In this document: positions 7,741 to 16,711 of the stretch, piece by piece
How the letters are laid out: each line of letters begins with the position of its first letter
How positions within the stretch are numbered: the stretch's first letter is position 1
Program-made: the position numbers and the translations under genes
Assembly (NCBI RefSeq): GCF_017488845.2
Contig: NZ_CP083370.1
Coordinates: 1-64,000, forward strand
DNA length: 64,000 nucleotides
Source of the DNA: Ensifer canadensis
Lineage (GTDB): Bacteria; Pseudomonadota; Alphaproteobacteria; Rhizobiales; Rhizobiaceae
Direction: 5' to 3'
The notes under the pieces: model-generated
Told to the model about the DNA's origin: nothing
Seen by the model: the letters and a program-made list of their open reading frames with translations, nothing else
Database searches by the model: none

Positions 7741-8355
7741 ATGATCCTCTATTACCAGACCCATTCCCCTTTCGCCCGCAAGGCACTCGTCTTCGCCCAC
7801 GAGGTCGGCATCGCTGAGCGACTGGAGGTGATCCACCACGAGACCAGCCCGACGCTGCGCAATGAAGAGGTCCATGCCGAAAATCCACTCGGCAAGGTGC
7901 CGGTTCTCTTGCGCCCCGAGGATGCGGCGATCTTCGATTCCGACGTCATCTGCGCCTATTTCGATACGCTGCATGATAGCCGCAAGCTCATCCCCGAAAG
8001 CGGCGAGGCGCGCTGGCATGCCCTGAGATTGCAGGCCGTGGCGCAAGGGCTGGCGCAGGCGGGGATCGGGTTGCGTTGGGAAACGGAGCGACGCCCGGAA
8101 GCCTTGCGCTATCCGGCGCTCGCCGACGGCTATGCCGAAAAGATCGAGCAGACCTATGACTGGCTGGAGCAGACGCTCGATGTCGACGCGCCGCTTGATA
8201 TCGGCCACATCGCGCTCGCCACGACCCTGTCCTGGATGGCGTTCCGTGACCTGCCGTCGTTCCGTGACCGGACGAAGCTGAGCGTCTGGTTCGATGCCTT
8301 CGAGGAACGACCATCGATGCGCGCGACGCCGCTCTCCGGCGAGACCCACGATTGA
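7741..8355 (+). CDS. Glutathione S-transferase family protein
   Basis: This 204-residue cytosolic protein has the two-domain GST architecture. A thioredoxin-like N-terminal half (1-80) opens with MILYYQTHSPFARKA and carries the glutathione-binding ENPLGKVPVL; an all-helical C-terminal half covers about 90-200. At the usual catalytic position the sequence is Ser-Pro-Phe rather than Cys-x-x-Cys, suggesting a Ser-type or purely binding GST. It lies after a terminator and is probably transcribed separately from the ECF42 cassette. Substrate unknown. Confidence 0.88.
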   Translation: MILYYQTHSPFARKALVFAHEVGIAERLEVIHHETSPTLRNEEVHAENPLGKVPVLLRPEDAAIFDSDVICAYFDTLHDSRKLIPESGEARWHALRLQAVAQGLAQAGIGLRWETERRPEALRYPALADGYAEKIEQTYDWLEQTLDVDAPLDIGHIALATTLSWMAFRDLPSFRDRTKLSVWFDAFEERPSMRATPLSGETHD

Positions 8356-8430
8356 GCCTTCGGTTTCCTTGCGTTGGATGCAGGCAGGGCGGCCGCTAAA
8401 ACATTTGCGTCTCAGACGGTGGCATCGAGA

Positions 8431-8500
8431 CGCGATATTTCCTTGCTCTACGCATTTCCTGACGGAAAACCGCTTCGCACTTTTCCTGGAAAAGCGCTAG
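8431..8500. repeat. Rhizobiaceae-type intergenic palindromic repeat, copy A
   Basis: The stretch contains CTCTACGCATTTCC, GACGGAAAACCGCTTCGCAC and TTTTCCTGGAAAAGCGCTAG. Copies at 9759-9811, 18143-18215 and 59135-59196 (opposite orientation) share the same core order: a CGCAT/ATGTCG element, a (G)CGGAAAACCGC or CGCAAAACCGCT core, then an ACTTTT-like element. I recognise this as a common dispersed repeat of Sinorhizobium/Rhizobium intergenic DNA. Its right end GCGCTAG overlaps the hemW stop codon. Confidence 0.7.
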
Positions 8501-9678
8501 CAGGCGAGGTCGGCGACGACGGCGTCGAGAATCAACATGCCGGAAGGCGTGCAGCGCAGGCGGGAATTTCCCAGCCGCTCGATGAACCCGTGGTCGATCA
8601 GGAACTGCTCGCGGTCTGGATCGGGATCGCGGCCGGACAGCGTCTGCCAGCGGGCGAGATCGACGCCTTCCTTGAGGCGCAGGCCCATCAGTAACAATTC
8701 GTCGGACTGGGCCTCGAGGTCGAGCACTTCGCGCTCGACCATGCCGTGGCCGTAGGTTTCGACCAGCCGCAGCCATTCCTCCGGCTTGCGCTCGGTCGCC
8801 GTCGCCAGCTTGGCGCCGCCGACGCTGAGGCGGCCATGGGCACCAGGCCCGACGCCGGCATAGTCGCCATAGCGCCAGTAGGTGAGGTTGTGCCGGCTCT
8901 CGGCACCAGGGCGGGCATGGTTGGAGACCTCGTAGGCGGGCATGCCGATCGCCGCCGTGATGTCCTGGGTCGCCTCGTAGAGGACCGCCGATTGCTCACC
9001 ATCAGGAACGATCAGCTTGCCGGCCTTGTGCAGGCCGAAGAAGGGCGTGCCCTCCTCGATCGTCAGCTGGTAGAGCGACAGGTGGTCGACGGCATAGGAG
9101 ACGGCCTCCTTGAGCTCGCGTTCCCATTCCTCGACCGTCTGGTTGGGGCGGGCATAGATCAGGTCGAAGGACATGCGCGGGAAGATCTCGCGCGCCAGCC
9201 GGATCGCTTTCAGCGCGTCTTCGACATTGTGCAGCCGGCCGAGAAATTTGAGGTCCCGGTCGTTCAGCGCCTGCACGCCGAGCGAGACACGGTTGACGCC
9301 GGCCGCGCGATAGCCGTGGAAGCGCGTCGCCTCGACACTCGAAGGGTTCGCCTCCATGGTGATCTCGATGCCATCGGGCACATGCCATTCGCGGGCGATG
9401 CCCGAGAGGATAGCGTCGACCGTTGCCGGATCCATCAACGACGGCGTGCCGCCGCCGATGAAGATGCTGGTGACGGTGCGTGGACCGGAAAGCTCACGCG
9501 CCTCCGCCATTTCCTTGAGGAAAGCGGCGACGAAACGCGGCTGGTCGATCGGCTGGTGGCGCACGTGGCTGTTGAAGTCGCAATAGGGGCATTTGGCCGC
9601 GCAGAACGGCCAGTGCACATAGATCCCGAAACCGGGATCCATGCCGTCACCGAGTGCCGATAGCGTGGCCGTCTGCAT
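8497..9678 (-). CDS. hemW: Radical SAM family heme chaperone HemW
   Basis: HemW is a radical-SAM, heme-binding protein related to coproporphyrinogen dehydrogenase HemN and thought to insert heme into targets. The motif FCAAKCPYC gives the CxxxCxxC cluster ligands (Cys26, Cys30, Cys33 from this start). GGGTPSLMDP and the C-terminal HemW domain follow, and the lack of the longer HemN N-terminus favours HemW. The start is ambiguous: ATG at 9678 has a weak GAGAG site, ATG at 9693 and GTG at 9705 are also in frame. The TAG stop lies inside the repeat at 8431-8500. It follows rdgB on the same strand. Confidence 0.9.
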   Translation of the reverse strand: MQTATLSALGDGMDPGFGIYVHWPFCAAKCPYCDFNSHVRHQPIDQPRFVAAFLKEMAEARELSGPRTVTSIFIGGGTPSLMDPATVDAILSGIAREWHVPDGIEITMEANPSSVEATRFHGYRAAGVNRVSLGVQALNDRDLKFLGRLHNVEDALKAIRLAREIFPRMSFDLIYARPNQTVEEWERELKEAVSYAVDHLSLYQLTIEEGTPFFGLHKAGKLIVPDGEQSAVLYEATQDITAAIGMPAYEVSNHARPGAESRHNLTYWRYGDYAGVGPGAHGRLSVGGAKLATATERKPEEWLRLVETYGHGMVEREVLDLEAQSDELLLMGLRLKEGVDLARWQTLSGRDPDPDREQFLIDHGFIERLGNSRLRCTPSGMLILDAVVADLAC

Positions 9679-9758
9679 CGTTGCGTCTCTCATGCGGTAG
9701 ATCACGTTGACCTTGGGCCGATCGACCCGAAGTCATGACTGCGATCGCTTCTAACAAA

Positions 9759-9811
9759 TTGGAGCGGGATGTTGCGGAAAACCGCATACACGTTTCCTCA
9801 GCCCGCTCCAA
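9759..9811. repeat. Palindromic intergenic repeat, copy B
   Basis: Perfect 10-base arms TTGGAGCGGG (9759-9768) and CCCGCTCCAA (9802-9811) enclose a 33-base centre containing TTGCGGAAAACCGCATACAC and TTTCCT, the same core as copy A. It lies between rdgB and hemW, and its right arm encodes the last residues and stop of rdgB. Confidence 0.7.
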
Positions 9812-10445
9812 GGCAGGTTTCGGCGAAGATCTTGAAGGCGCGGGCACGGTGCGACAGCGCTTCAGCATCGCCCGGCTTCCAGCCGTGTTTCTCGTCCGCG
9901 CTCATCTCGCCGAATGTAGTGTCGTAACCCTTCGGCTGAAAGACCGGATCGTAGCCAAAACCCTGGTCGCCGCGCGGCGGCCACACGACATGGCCCTCGA
10001 CCTCGCCGCGGAAAAGTTCGACATGGCCGTCTGGCCAGGCAAGGCAAAGCACCGAGACGAAACGGGCCGTGCGTTTTTCAGGCGCACTTGCGCCCTTGCC
10101 CTGCAGCGCCTTTTCGACCTTTTCCATCGCCATGGCGAAATCGCGGCTGCCGTCTTCGCGTTCGGCCCAGTTGGCGGTGTAGACGCCAGGTGCGCCATCA
10201 AGTGCGTCGATCGCCAGGCCGGAATCGTCCGAAAGCGCCGGCAGGCCCGAGGCCTTGGCCGAGGCGAGCGCCTTGATCGTCGCGTTTTCCTCGAAGGTTG
10301 TGCCGGTCTCATCCGGTTCGACGAAGTCGAGGTCGGCTGCCGACTTGGCCTCGAAGCCGAGCGGCCCGATCAGGTCGCGGATCTCGCGGATCTTGCCGGC
10401 ATTGTGGCTGGCGACGATGAGCGTCTTGTCATCCAGTGTGCGCAT
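9798..10445 (-). CDS. rdgB: XTP/dITP diphosphatase (RdgB/HAM1 family)
   Basis: This cytosolic house-cleaning enzyme hydrolyses non-canonical purine triphosphates (dITP, XTP) to monophosphates, keeping them out of DNA and RNA. The 215-residue product has [10 protein letters not shown] at 13-22 and the family core [23 protein letters not shown]. The frame is open further upstream, to 10661, but family length and the [15 protein letters not shown] start support 10445. It lies 41 bases after the VOC gene on the same strand. The final codons and TGA stop fall inside the palindromic repeat at 9759-9811. Confidence 0.93.
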   Translation of the reverse strand: MRTLDDKTLIVASHNAGKIREIRDLIGPLGFEAKSAADLDFVEPDETGTTFEENATIKALASAKASGLPALSDDSGLAIDALDGAPGVYTANWAEREDGSRDFAMAMEKVEKALQGKGASAPEKRTARFVSVLCLAWPDGHVELFRGEVEGHVVWPPRGDQGFGYDPVFQPKGYDTTFGEMSADEKHGWKPGDAEALSHRARAFKIFAETCLGAG

Positions 10446-10486
10446 GATGTGTCGTCTCTTAAAAGATGCGGCGCGAAGGCCGCGGT

Positions 10487-10906
10487 TCATTCGATGGACC
10501 AGAGGCCCGGTTCCGCGCATTCGAGGCTGTTGCCGGCCGGATCGCGGAAGTAGAAGGAGCGCGTGCCGTTCGGCCAGACAACATCGGCTTCGATCGTGAC
10601 ACCCGCCGTTTCCAGCTTGGCCCTCCAGGCGTCGAGTGCCGACGCGGAAACGCGGAAGCACATGTGGCCCTGGCCGGTGGTGCCGTGCGGCGGCACCGGC
10701 AGGGCCGCATCCGGCGAAGGCGGTTTGACCGTTTCCGCAGGATTGAAAATCAGCAGAACGCCCGAGCCACAGCGAAAGAACACATGTCGGTTCTCCCGCC
10801 GTGTAATCTTCTCCAGCCCCAGCACACCGCTGTAGAAGGCCTCGGCGGCGTCGAGATCCGACGCATAGAGCGCAGTCTCAAGAATGCCATCCAGCGCCGG
10901 GGCCAT
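10487..10906 (-). CDS. VOC-family protein (glyoxalase/fosfomycin-resistance fold)
   Basis: A 139-residue single-domain protein of the vicinal-oxygen-chelate superfamily, with two beta-alpha-beta-beta-beta modules. It opens with [23 protein letters not shown], continues with [14 protein letters not shown], and ends in the [17 protein letters not shown] motif. Candidate metal ligands are present (GHMCFRVS and the Glu in LECAEP), but the substrate is unknown. The start at 10906 gives the family N-terminus; earlier in-frame codons overlap rph. It sits between rph and rdgB, 17 bases after rph, so it is probably co-transcribed. Confidence 0.88.
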   Translation of the reverse strand: MAPALDGILETALYASDLDAAEAFYSGVLGLEKITRRENRHVFFRCGSGVLLIFNPAETVKPPSPDAALPVPPHGTTGQGHMCFRVSASALDAWRAKLETAGVTIEADVVWPNGTRSFYFRDPAGNSLECAEPGLWSIE

Positions 10907-10923
10907 CGTCTCCGTCCTTCTCG

Positions 10924-11643
10924 TCAGCCGGCGATCGCCTGCTTCTGCAGTGCGACAAGCTCGGCAATGCCGGTCTTTGCCAGTCCGAGCAGGCTTGCGA
11001 ATTCCGCTTCGCTGAAGGGTTTGCCTTCGGCCGTGCCCTGGATCTCGACAATGCCGCCGGTGCCGGTCATGACGAAATTCGCGTCGGTCTCGGCGGCGGA
11101 ATCTTCGAGGTAGTCGAGGTCGATGATCGACTGGTTGGCGAAGATGCCACAGGATATGGCGGCGACATGGTCCTTCAGGACCTTCTCGACCTTCACCATG
11201 TTGCGGGCTTCCATCCACTTCAGGCAGTCATGCAGCGCCACCCAGGCGCCGGTGATCGAGGCCGTGCGCGTGCCGCCATCAGCCTGGATGACGTCGCAGT
11301 CGATCGAGATCTGGCGTTCGCCGAGTGCGGGCAGATCGACGACGGCGCGCAGCGACCGGCCGATCAAGCGCTGGATTTCCTGGGTGCGGCCGCTCTGCTT
11401 GCCGCTCGAGGCTTCGCGACGCATGCGCTCGCCGGTGGCGCGCGGCAGCATGCCGTATTCGGCCGTCACCCAACCCTTGCCGCCGTTGCGCAGCCAGGCC
11501 GGAACCTTTTCCTCAAGGCTGGCTGTGCACAGCACGTGCGTATCGCCGAATCGCACCAGACAGGAGCCTTCCGCGTGCTTGGAGAAATTGCGCTCGAACG
11601 AAACCTTGCGCATTTGGTCGATTTTTCTGCCGGATGGCCGCAT
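10924..11643 (-). CDS. rph: Ribonuclease PH
   Basis: RNase PH is a phosphorolytic 3'-5' exoribonuclease that trims tRNA 3' ends. The 239-residue product matches the family length and opens with [53 protein letters not shown] and [20 protein letters not shown] are hallmark motifs. AGGAG lies seven bases before the ATG at 11643 and four before the adjacent ATG at 11646; 11643 fits both spacing and length. It is divergent from hrcA, with a 159-base shared region, and leads the rph-VOC-rdgB(-hemW) series. Confidence 0.95.
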   Translation of the reverse strand: MRPSGRKIDQMRKVSFERNFSKHAEGSCLVRFGDTHVLCTASLEEKVPAWLRNGGKGWVTAEYGMLPRATGERMRREASSGKQSGRTQEIQRLIGRSLRAVVDLPALGERQISIDCDVIQADGGTRTASITGAWVALHDCLKWMEARNMVKVEKVLKDHVAAISCGIFANQSIIDLDYLEDSAAETDANFVMTGTGGIVEIQGTAEGKPFSEAEFASLLGLAKTGIAELVALQKQAIAG

Positions 11644-11736
11644 CATCAAACTCCTATCGTATCTGGTGAGCCTTCTAGAGCATGGCGCAGCCAAAGGGAA
11701 CCGGTGGACAGCCGGGGATCGGGGCGATTTTTCCCT

Positions 11737-11765
11737 TTTGCTATCGGGCGCGGGGATCACTATAT
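11737..11765 (+). promoter_or_regulatory. Putative sigma-70-type promoter of hrcA
   Basis: TTTGCT (11737-11742), a 17-base spacer, and CTATAT (11760-11765). The -10 matches the rhizobial housekeeping consensus CTTGAC-N17-CTATAT exactly; the -35 is weak. The element ends 37 bases before the hrcA start. I see no CIRCE operator (TTAGCACTC-N9-GAGTGCTAA) nearby. Confidence 0.4.
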
Positions 11766-11802
11766 TTCCGGCGGCAGGATTGGCCTGCGAACATGGAGCG
11801 AC

Positions 11803-12882
11803 ATGGTACTGCGCAATCCCGGAGTGACCGATATCGCGGCGGCGCTGGACGAGCGTTCCGGTGAAATCTTCCGTCGCATCGTCGAAACCTATTTGAACAG
11901 CGGAGAGCCTCTCGGCTCACGCAACCTTTCGCGGTTGCTGCCGATGTCGCTGTCGCCGGCGTCCGTGCGCAATGTGATGAGCGACCTCGAAGATCTCGGG
12001 CTGATCTATTCGCCGCACATCAGCGCCGGCCGCCTGCCGACGCAGACGGGCCTGCGTTTCTTCGTCGACGCCTTCATGCAGGTCGGCAATCTCTCCCCAG
12101 AAGATCGTGCTTCGATCGATCGGCACGTGCGGTTGAGCGACCATGCCCAGCCGGTCGATACGCTGCTGGCAGAGGCAAGCCAGATGCTGTCGGGCATGTC
12201 GCGCGGCGCCGGCCTCGTGATCACCGCCAAGAACGATCCGGTGCTCAAGCATGTCGAATTCATCCGGCTGGCGCCCACCAAGGCGCTGGCCGTGCTCGTC
12301 GGCGAGCATGACCAGGTCGAAAACCGCATCATCGAGCTTCCCGCCGGCGTGACGAGCTCGCAACTGACGGAAGCAGCGAACTTCTTGAATGCCCATCTCG
12401 CCGGCCAGACGATCGGCGAGGTGCGCTCGCAGCTCGAAACCGTCAAGCAGACCGTGCGCAGCGAACTCGATGCCCTGTCCCAGGAACTGGTCGAGCGTGG
12501 ACTGGCGATCTGGTCGGGCAACGAGGGCGATGAAAAGCCGGCACGGCTGATCGTTCGCGGCCGGGCCAACCTGCTCGAGGGCCTGGAGGGAACCGAGGAT
12601 ATCGACCGCCTGCGCATGCTCTTCGACGACCTGGAAAAGAAGGACAGCCTGATCGAGCTGCTTGACCTCGCAGAGAGCGGCCCGGGTGTCAGGATCTTCA
12701 TCGGTTCGGAGAACAAGTTGTTTTCATTGTCCGGTTCGTCGCTGATCGTTGCGCCCTATCGCGACAGTGAAGATCGCATCGTCGGCGCCGTCGGCGTCAT
12801 CGGTCCGACGCGGCTCAACTATTCGCGCATCGTGCCGATGGTCGATTATACCGCGCAGTTGATGTCGCGGCTTTCGCGCTGA
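11803..12882 (+). CDS. hrcA: Heat-inducible transcription repressor HrcA
   Basis: HrcA represses groESL/dnaK-type operons by binding CIRCE operators. The 359-residue protein has an N-terminal winged helix (about 8-85: [27 protein letters not shown], then [23 protein letters not shown] and [16 protein letters not shown]), then the GAF-like dimerisation and insert domain, ending with [29 protein letters not shown] lies just before the ATG at 11803. The frame is open far upstream, but that part is antisense to rph. grpE follows on the same strand, a common alphaproteobacterial heat-shock pair. Confidence 0.95.
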   Translation: MVLRNPGVTDIAAALDERSGEIFRRIVETYLNSGEPLGSRNLSRLLPMSLSPASVRNVMSDLEDLGLIYSPHISAGRLPTQTGLRFFVDAFMQVGNLSPEDRASIDRHVRLSDHAQPVDTLLAEASQMLSGMSRGAGLVITAKNDPVLKHVEFIRLAPTKALAVLVGEHDQVENRIIELPAGVTSSQLTEAANFLNAHLAGQTIGEVRSQLETVKQTVRSELDALSQELVERGLAIWSGNEGDEKPARLIVRGRANLLEGLEGTEDIDRLRMLFDDLEKKDSLIELLDLAESGPGVRIFIGSENKLFSLSGSSLIVAPYRDSEDRIVGAVGVIGPTRLNYSRIVPMVDYTAQLMSRLSR

Positions 12883-12915
12883 TCAGGCGCTTTTGGCCAC
12901 AGGCAGCATTGAACC

Positions 12916-12944
12916 CTTGATTTTTCGGCCCTAAACCTCGATAT
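12916..12944 (+). promoter_or_regulatory. Putative RpoH-type promoter of grpE
   Basis: CTTGAT (12916-12921), a 17-base spacer, and CGATAT (12939-12944), close to the rhizobial RpoH pattern CTTGAA-N16/17-CCATAT. It lies 101 bases before the grpE ATG. The housekeeping consensus is similar, so the sigma factor is not certain; the resembling element before hsp20 (55227-55255) supports heat-shock use. Confidence 0.45.
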
Positions 12945-13045
12945 CGGCATCAAATCCAGTCACTGCGCATTTTACGCCATGCGGCCATCGTTGCGCGCGG
13001 GCGTCGGAATGCGGAAGACAAGACAGACGAACACCGGAGAACGTC

Positions 13046-13657
13046 ATGACCGACGAAACAAACAAGCACGGACACGAAGCTGCCGCGACCGACGAGGCAG
13101 TCAACGATACGCCCGAGGTTGTGGAAGCGGCGCCGGTTGCCGAGCCCGATCCGCTGGAGCTTGCAAGGGCTGAGAACAACGACCTGCGCGACAAGTATCT
13201 AAGGCTCGCCGCCGAAATGGACAACCTGCGCCGCCGCACCGAACGCGACGTCAAGGATGCCAAGTCCTATTCCGTTGCTGGTTTTGCCCGCGACATGCTC
13301 GCCGTCTCCGACAATCTGCGCCGTGCGCTCGATGCCATCCCGGCTGAAGCGAAGGAAGCCGGAGAAGCGGGCCTTACTGCCCTCATCGAAGGTGTCGAGA
13401 TGACCGAGCGCGCCATGCTGTCGGCGCTGGAACGTCACGGCGTGAAGAAGCTTGAGCCGGAAGGCCAGAAGTTCGACCCGAACTTCCACCAGGCAATGTT
13501 CGAAATCCCGAACGCCGACGTGCCGAACAACACGGTGCTGCAGGTCGTTCAGGCCGGCTACACCATCGGCGACCGCGTGCTGCGCCCGGCCATGGTCGGC
13601 GTATCCAAGGGCGGCCCGAAGGCGGCAGCTACGGAAGGCGACAGCCCGGCGGCCTGA
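13046..13657 (+). CDS. grpE: Nucleotide exchange factor GrpE
   Basis: GrpE releases ADP from DnaK in the Hsp70 cycle. The 203-residue protein has an acidic, flexible N-terminus (1-35), a long helical coiled-coil (about 38-95: [21 protein letters not shown]), and a C-terminal beta domain with [13 protein letters not shown] and [19 protein letters not shown], the GrpE signature. CGGAG precedes the ATG. It lies 163 bases after hrcA with its own probable heat-shock promoter, and is closed by a terminator. Confidence 0.95.
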   Translation: MTDETNKHGHEAAATDEAVNDTPEVVEAAPVAEPDPLELARAENNDLRDKYLRLAAEMDNLRRRTERDVKDAKSYSVAGFARDMLAVSDNLRRALDAIPAEAKEAGEAGLTALIEGVEMTERAMLSALERHGVKKLEPEGQKFDPNFHQAMFEIPNADVPNNTVLQVVQAGYTIGDRVLRPAMVGVSKGGPKAAATEGDSPAA

Positions 13658-13677
13658 GCTGCGGTCTGATCCATTTC

Positions 13678-13712
13678 AACGCCGCGCGTCCACTCGGATG
13701 CGCGGCGTTTCT
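13678..13712 (+). terminator. Intrinsic terminator after grpE
   Basis: AACGCCGCGC and GCGCGGCGTT pair around a 13-base loop, followed by TTTCTTGTTTT. It lies between the convergent grpE and FAD-oxidase genes. Confidence 0.75.
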
Positions 13713-13729
13713 TGTTTTCGGCAATCATA

Positions 13730-14965
13730 TCAACCGAACAACTGCCGCAGGTGATCGTTGAGGAAACGGCCCTCCGGGTCGACTTTCGCCCGTAATGCCC
13801 GGAAATCGCCGGATCGTGGATAGAGCGCAGTCACGTCCTCCGCGCCGAGGAAATGCAGCTTCCCCCAATGCGGCCGCGAGCCGTATTGGCGCAGGATCGT
13901 ATCGACGTCTTTGAGATACTCCCAATAGTCCGTGCCCGGCTCGCCCGAGACGGAAAGCGTGATCGAATCCTGCTCGTAGAACGGGCTGATCCAGCCGGTG
14001 TCGCCTGCGGTGAAGCGGTATTCGATCGGGTAGATGCAGGTCGGGTGCTTTTCCAGCATCAGCTTGCGCACAGCTTTTACAGCCTCCTTGCCGTGGGCGA
14101 TGGGCACCGCATATTCAAGTTCGTGGAAGTTCGGCACATACTCGATCGGATAGATCTCCGAGGAATAGGCGATCTTCTCGAACCCCTGCTCCATCGGCGG
14201 CCGGTCGGTGATGTCGATCACCTTCATCTCGCAGACGTCGGACGTCTTGTCCGTCGTCGAAACCGACGCGGTATCCGGCAGGCAATAGCAATGCCGGCTT
14301 TCGGAAACCGGGCACCAGAAGAAGCCGAAGTGCCGATGCTTGGCGGCGAGTTCGTCGTGCTGCTCGATCATCTCGTCGAATGTGCAGCGCCAGAGCTTTT
14401 CATGCAGGTTGTAGCTGTCCATCGCCTGCAGCGTGATCTCGGAGATCACGCCGAGCATGCCGATCGAGACGCGGGCCGCCTCCAGCAGGTCCGGCGTCGT
14501 CTCGTCGACGACGAGAATGCTGCCGTCGGGCTCAACGAGCCGCATGCCGACGATCTGCGAGGCCATGTTGCCAAGTGCTGCTCCCGTGCCGTGGGTGCCG
14601 GTGGTGAGCGCCCCAGCCAGCGCCTGGCTGTCGATGTCGCCCTGGTTGATCAGCGAGAGGCCGTTCGACTTCAATACCTTGCCCAATTGGTTGATCGTCG
14701 TTCCCGCCCGGACCGAGACGCGTTTGCGCGCCTGGTCGATGGCGACCACGCCCTGCATGTTGGCAAGCGTCAGGTGGAGCCCGCTGGTCAGCGCCACCGG
14801 CGTGAAGGAATGGCCGGAGCCGGCGCAGCGCACATTGAGCCCTTGCGACGTCGCCTCGCGGACCATTTCGGCGAGCGCCGCCTCGCTCTCGGGTGCACCG
14901 CGCTGGCGCACGATGCAGGATTGGTTTCCGACCCAGTTGCGCCAGTGGCCGCCCGTCTGAAGCAT
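13730..14965 (-). CDS. FAD-linked oxidoreductase, D-arabinono-1,4-lactone oxidase-like
   Basis: This 411-residue flavoprotein is of the VAO/aldonolactone-oxidase type. An N-terminal FAD-binding domain (about 15-190) contains GSGHSFTPV with His52, the position that is the covalent flavin attachment site in this family, and TTGTHGTG. The ALO-type C-terminal domain carries HWGKLH near 366-371, the usual active-site His-Trp-x-Lys, and ends VDPEGRFLNDHLRQLFG. Such enzymes oxidise sugar lactones or alditols; the exact substrate is not readable. GAGAGGGG precedes the ATG at 14965. It lies 14 bases after the SDR gene, so the two are co-transcribed. Confidence 0.88.
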   Translation of the reverse strand: MLQTGGHWRNWVGNQSCIVRQRGAPESEAALAEMVREATSQGLNVRCAGSGHSFTPVALTSGLHLTLANMQGVVAIDQARKRVSVRAGTTINQLGKVLKSNGLSLINQGDIDSQALAGALTTGTHGTGAALGNMASQIVGMRLVEPDGSILVVDETTPDLLEAARVSIGMLGVISEITLQAMDSYNLHEKLWRCTFDEMIEQHDELAAKHRHFGFFWCPVSESRHCYCLPDTASVSTTDKTSDVCEMKVIDITDRPPMEQGFEKIAYSSEIYPIEYVPNFHELEYAVPIAHGKEAVKAVRKLMLEKHPTCIYPIEYRFTAGDTGWISPFYEQDSITLSVSGEPGTDYWEYLKDVDTILRQYGSRPHWGKLHFLGAEDVTALYPRSGDFRALRAKVDPEGRFLNDHLRQLFG

Positions 14966-14979
14966 ATCTTTCCCCTCTC

Positions 14980-15747
14980 TCAGACCGCTGTGAAGCAATT
15001 GTCGACGAACAGATGCGTGCCGTTGACGAAGCTTGCCTCGTCGCTGGCCAGAAACAGCGCGGCATTGGCGACCTCTTTCGGGTCGCACATCCGCCCCTGC
15101 TGGGCAGCGATCGCCGCTTCCGAGACATCGACGCCGTATTTACTGAGGCCCACCAGTTCGCGCTTGCCGTGATCGGTGGCGATGAAGCCGGGGCAGACGG
15201 CGTTGCAGCGGATGCCGCGGTCGCGGAACTCAACCGCGATGGCACGGGCGAACATGTGGCAGGCGCCCTTCGTCGTGTCGTAGAGCACTTCCATCGGCGT
15301 CGCCGCCACGGCCGAGATCGACGAGGTGCAGACGATGCTGCCGCCGCCGGCGGCGAGCATCCCTGGAAGCACCGCCTTGGTCATCAGGAACATGCTGCGC
15401 ACGTTGACGGCCATCAGCCGGTCCCATTCGTCCTCTTCCGTCTCCAGAAAGGGCCCGACCGCCAGGATGCCGGCATGGTTGAAGAGAACGGTGATCGCGC
15501 CGAAGGCTGCTTCGACCGCCTTGACGGCCGAGCTCACCTGCGCAGAAATCGAGACGTCGGCCGGCGCGAAGATCGCATCGCCGCCGTTTGCGCGGATGGC
15601 GGCGGCAACCTCTTCGCCCTTGCTGCGTGGCAGATCGACGATGCCGACCTTGGCCCCTTCGCGGGCAAAGAGTTCGGATGCGGCAAGCCCGCAGCCACCG
15701 GCGCCACCACTGATCAAAGCCACTTTTCCGGAAAGTCTGCCTGCCAT
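14980..15747 (-). CDS. SDR-family NAD(P)-dependent dehydrogenase
   Basis: A classical short-chain dehydrogenase/reductase of 255 residues. The cofactor motif GGAGGCG is at 14-20, a variant HAG instead of NAG follows Asn90, the catalytic Ser is in TSSIS (141-145), and Tyr156-x-x-x-Lys160 forms the active site. The Asp at the end of beta strand 2 (IVDLP) suggests NAD(H). Heading a two-gene unit with the aldonolactone-oxidase-like flavoprotein, it points to sugar or polyol oxidation. The regulator gene at 15849 is divergent, 101 bases away. Confidence 0.9.
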   Translation of the reverse strand: MAGRLSGKVALISGGAGGCGLAASELFAREGAKVGIVDLPRSKGEEVAAAIRANGGDAIFAPADVSISAQVSSAVKAVEAAFGAITVLFNHAGILAVGPFLETEEDEWDRLMAVNVRSMFLMTKAVLPGMLAAGGGSIVCTSSISAVAATPMEVLYDTTKGACHMFARAIAVEFRDRGIRCNAVCPGFIATDHGKRELVGLSKYGVDVSEAAIAAQQGRMCDPKEVANAALFLASDEASFVNGTHLFVDNCFTAV

Positions 15748-15848
15748 CGTGTCCCCCTGTGCTCAAGCGTCGCGGCTAAACACGTGCTACGATCTTGGTC
15801 CCTCGTGGGATGAATTATTGTTGACGAAGAGGGGGCTGTCGATATCCC

Positions 15849-16691
15849 ATGCGGGATACGGGGGTAGGGGAGAGTTCGACGCGGATGCTGGCTCGGGAGT
15901 CGGCCGATATTTCGGCCATGATCGGATTGATCGGAACACAGGATTTCGGCGGCGCGCTCGATCGCATGCTGCGCTCGGTCGCAAGCTTCGATCTCTCGGT
16001 TGCCTTCGCCTATCCCTATGATAACAGACCGATCGTGCTGCATGACGGCTACACCGCCAAGGTGTCCGCCAGCGCGCTTTCTGCCTATCTCGGCGGCGCC
16101 TATCTGCTTGACCCGTTCTATGTTGCCTGCAGCTCCGGCCAGCCGCAGGGGCTATGGCGCATGCGCGAACTTGCGCCTGACCGGTTCTTCCATTCGGAGT
16201 TTTCAAGCTCGGCCGAGGTGCATCCCTGCATCTCGATGGAAAGCGGGGTTCTGGTCGAAGAGATTGGCTTCGTCATTCCGCTCGATGACAGCGTGCAGGC
16301 CACCTATTCGCTGATGCGCGGCCGCGGCGGCACGCCGTTCAGCGACGAGGAACTGGAGCGCTTGCGGGTCTACGAGCCGATCGTGCGAGAGGCCGTGCGT
16401 TCGAACTGGCGCCAGCAAAGCCATGCCGTGGCGGCGACGCCTCGGCCCGACGACGCGATCGAAACCGCTTTCGACAGCCTCTGCGCCGACCGCCTGACCC
16501 GGCAGCAACGCAACATCGTCCGCCTGATCCTGCGCGGGCACAGCAACCTGTCGATCGGCAAGACGATGAACATCGCCGAAGGAACCGTCCGCATTCACCG
16601 CAAGAACATTTATCGCCGGCTCGGTATTTCGAGCCAGGGCGCACTGTTTCGAATTTTCATTGATCATTTGAACCGCCGTCAGCTTTACTGA
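15849..16691 (+). CDS. LuxR-family transcriptional regulator
   Basis: The 280-residue protein has a C-terminal LuxR/GerE helix-turn-helix at about 212-270 (LTRQQRNIVRLILRGHSNLSIGK, then IAEGTVRIHRKNIYRRLGI). The roughly 200-residue N-terminal part is not a recognisable response-regulator receiver (no acidic pocket or conserved Lys) and may be a ligand-sensing domain. The start is uncertain: ATG 15849 lacks a good Shine-Dalgarno, while ATG 15885 has GGGGAG about 11 bases upstream. Its position, divergent from the SDR/FAD-oxidase pair, makes it their probable regulator. Confidence 0.85.
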   Translation: MRDTGVGESSTRMLARESADISAMIGLIGTQDFGGALDRMLRSVASFDLSVAFAYPYDNRPIVLHDGYTAKVSASALSAYLGGAYLLDPFYVACSSGQPQGLWRMRELAPDRFFHSEFSSSAEVHPCISMESGVLVEEIGFVIPLDDSVQATYSLMRGRGGTPFSDEELERLRVYEPIVREAVRSNWRQQSHAVAATPRPDDAIETAFDSLCADRLTRQQRNIVRLILRGHSNLSIGKTMNIAEGTVRIHRKNIYRRLGISSQGALFRIFIDHLNRRQLY

Positions 16692-16711
16692 CGGCCGGTC
16701 CGGGCCGTGGC

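Noticed and set aside
11644..11802. CIRCE operator upstream of hrcA
   Set aside because: No TTAGCACTC-N9-GAGTGCTAA or close variant is present in the rph-hrcA gap.
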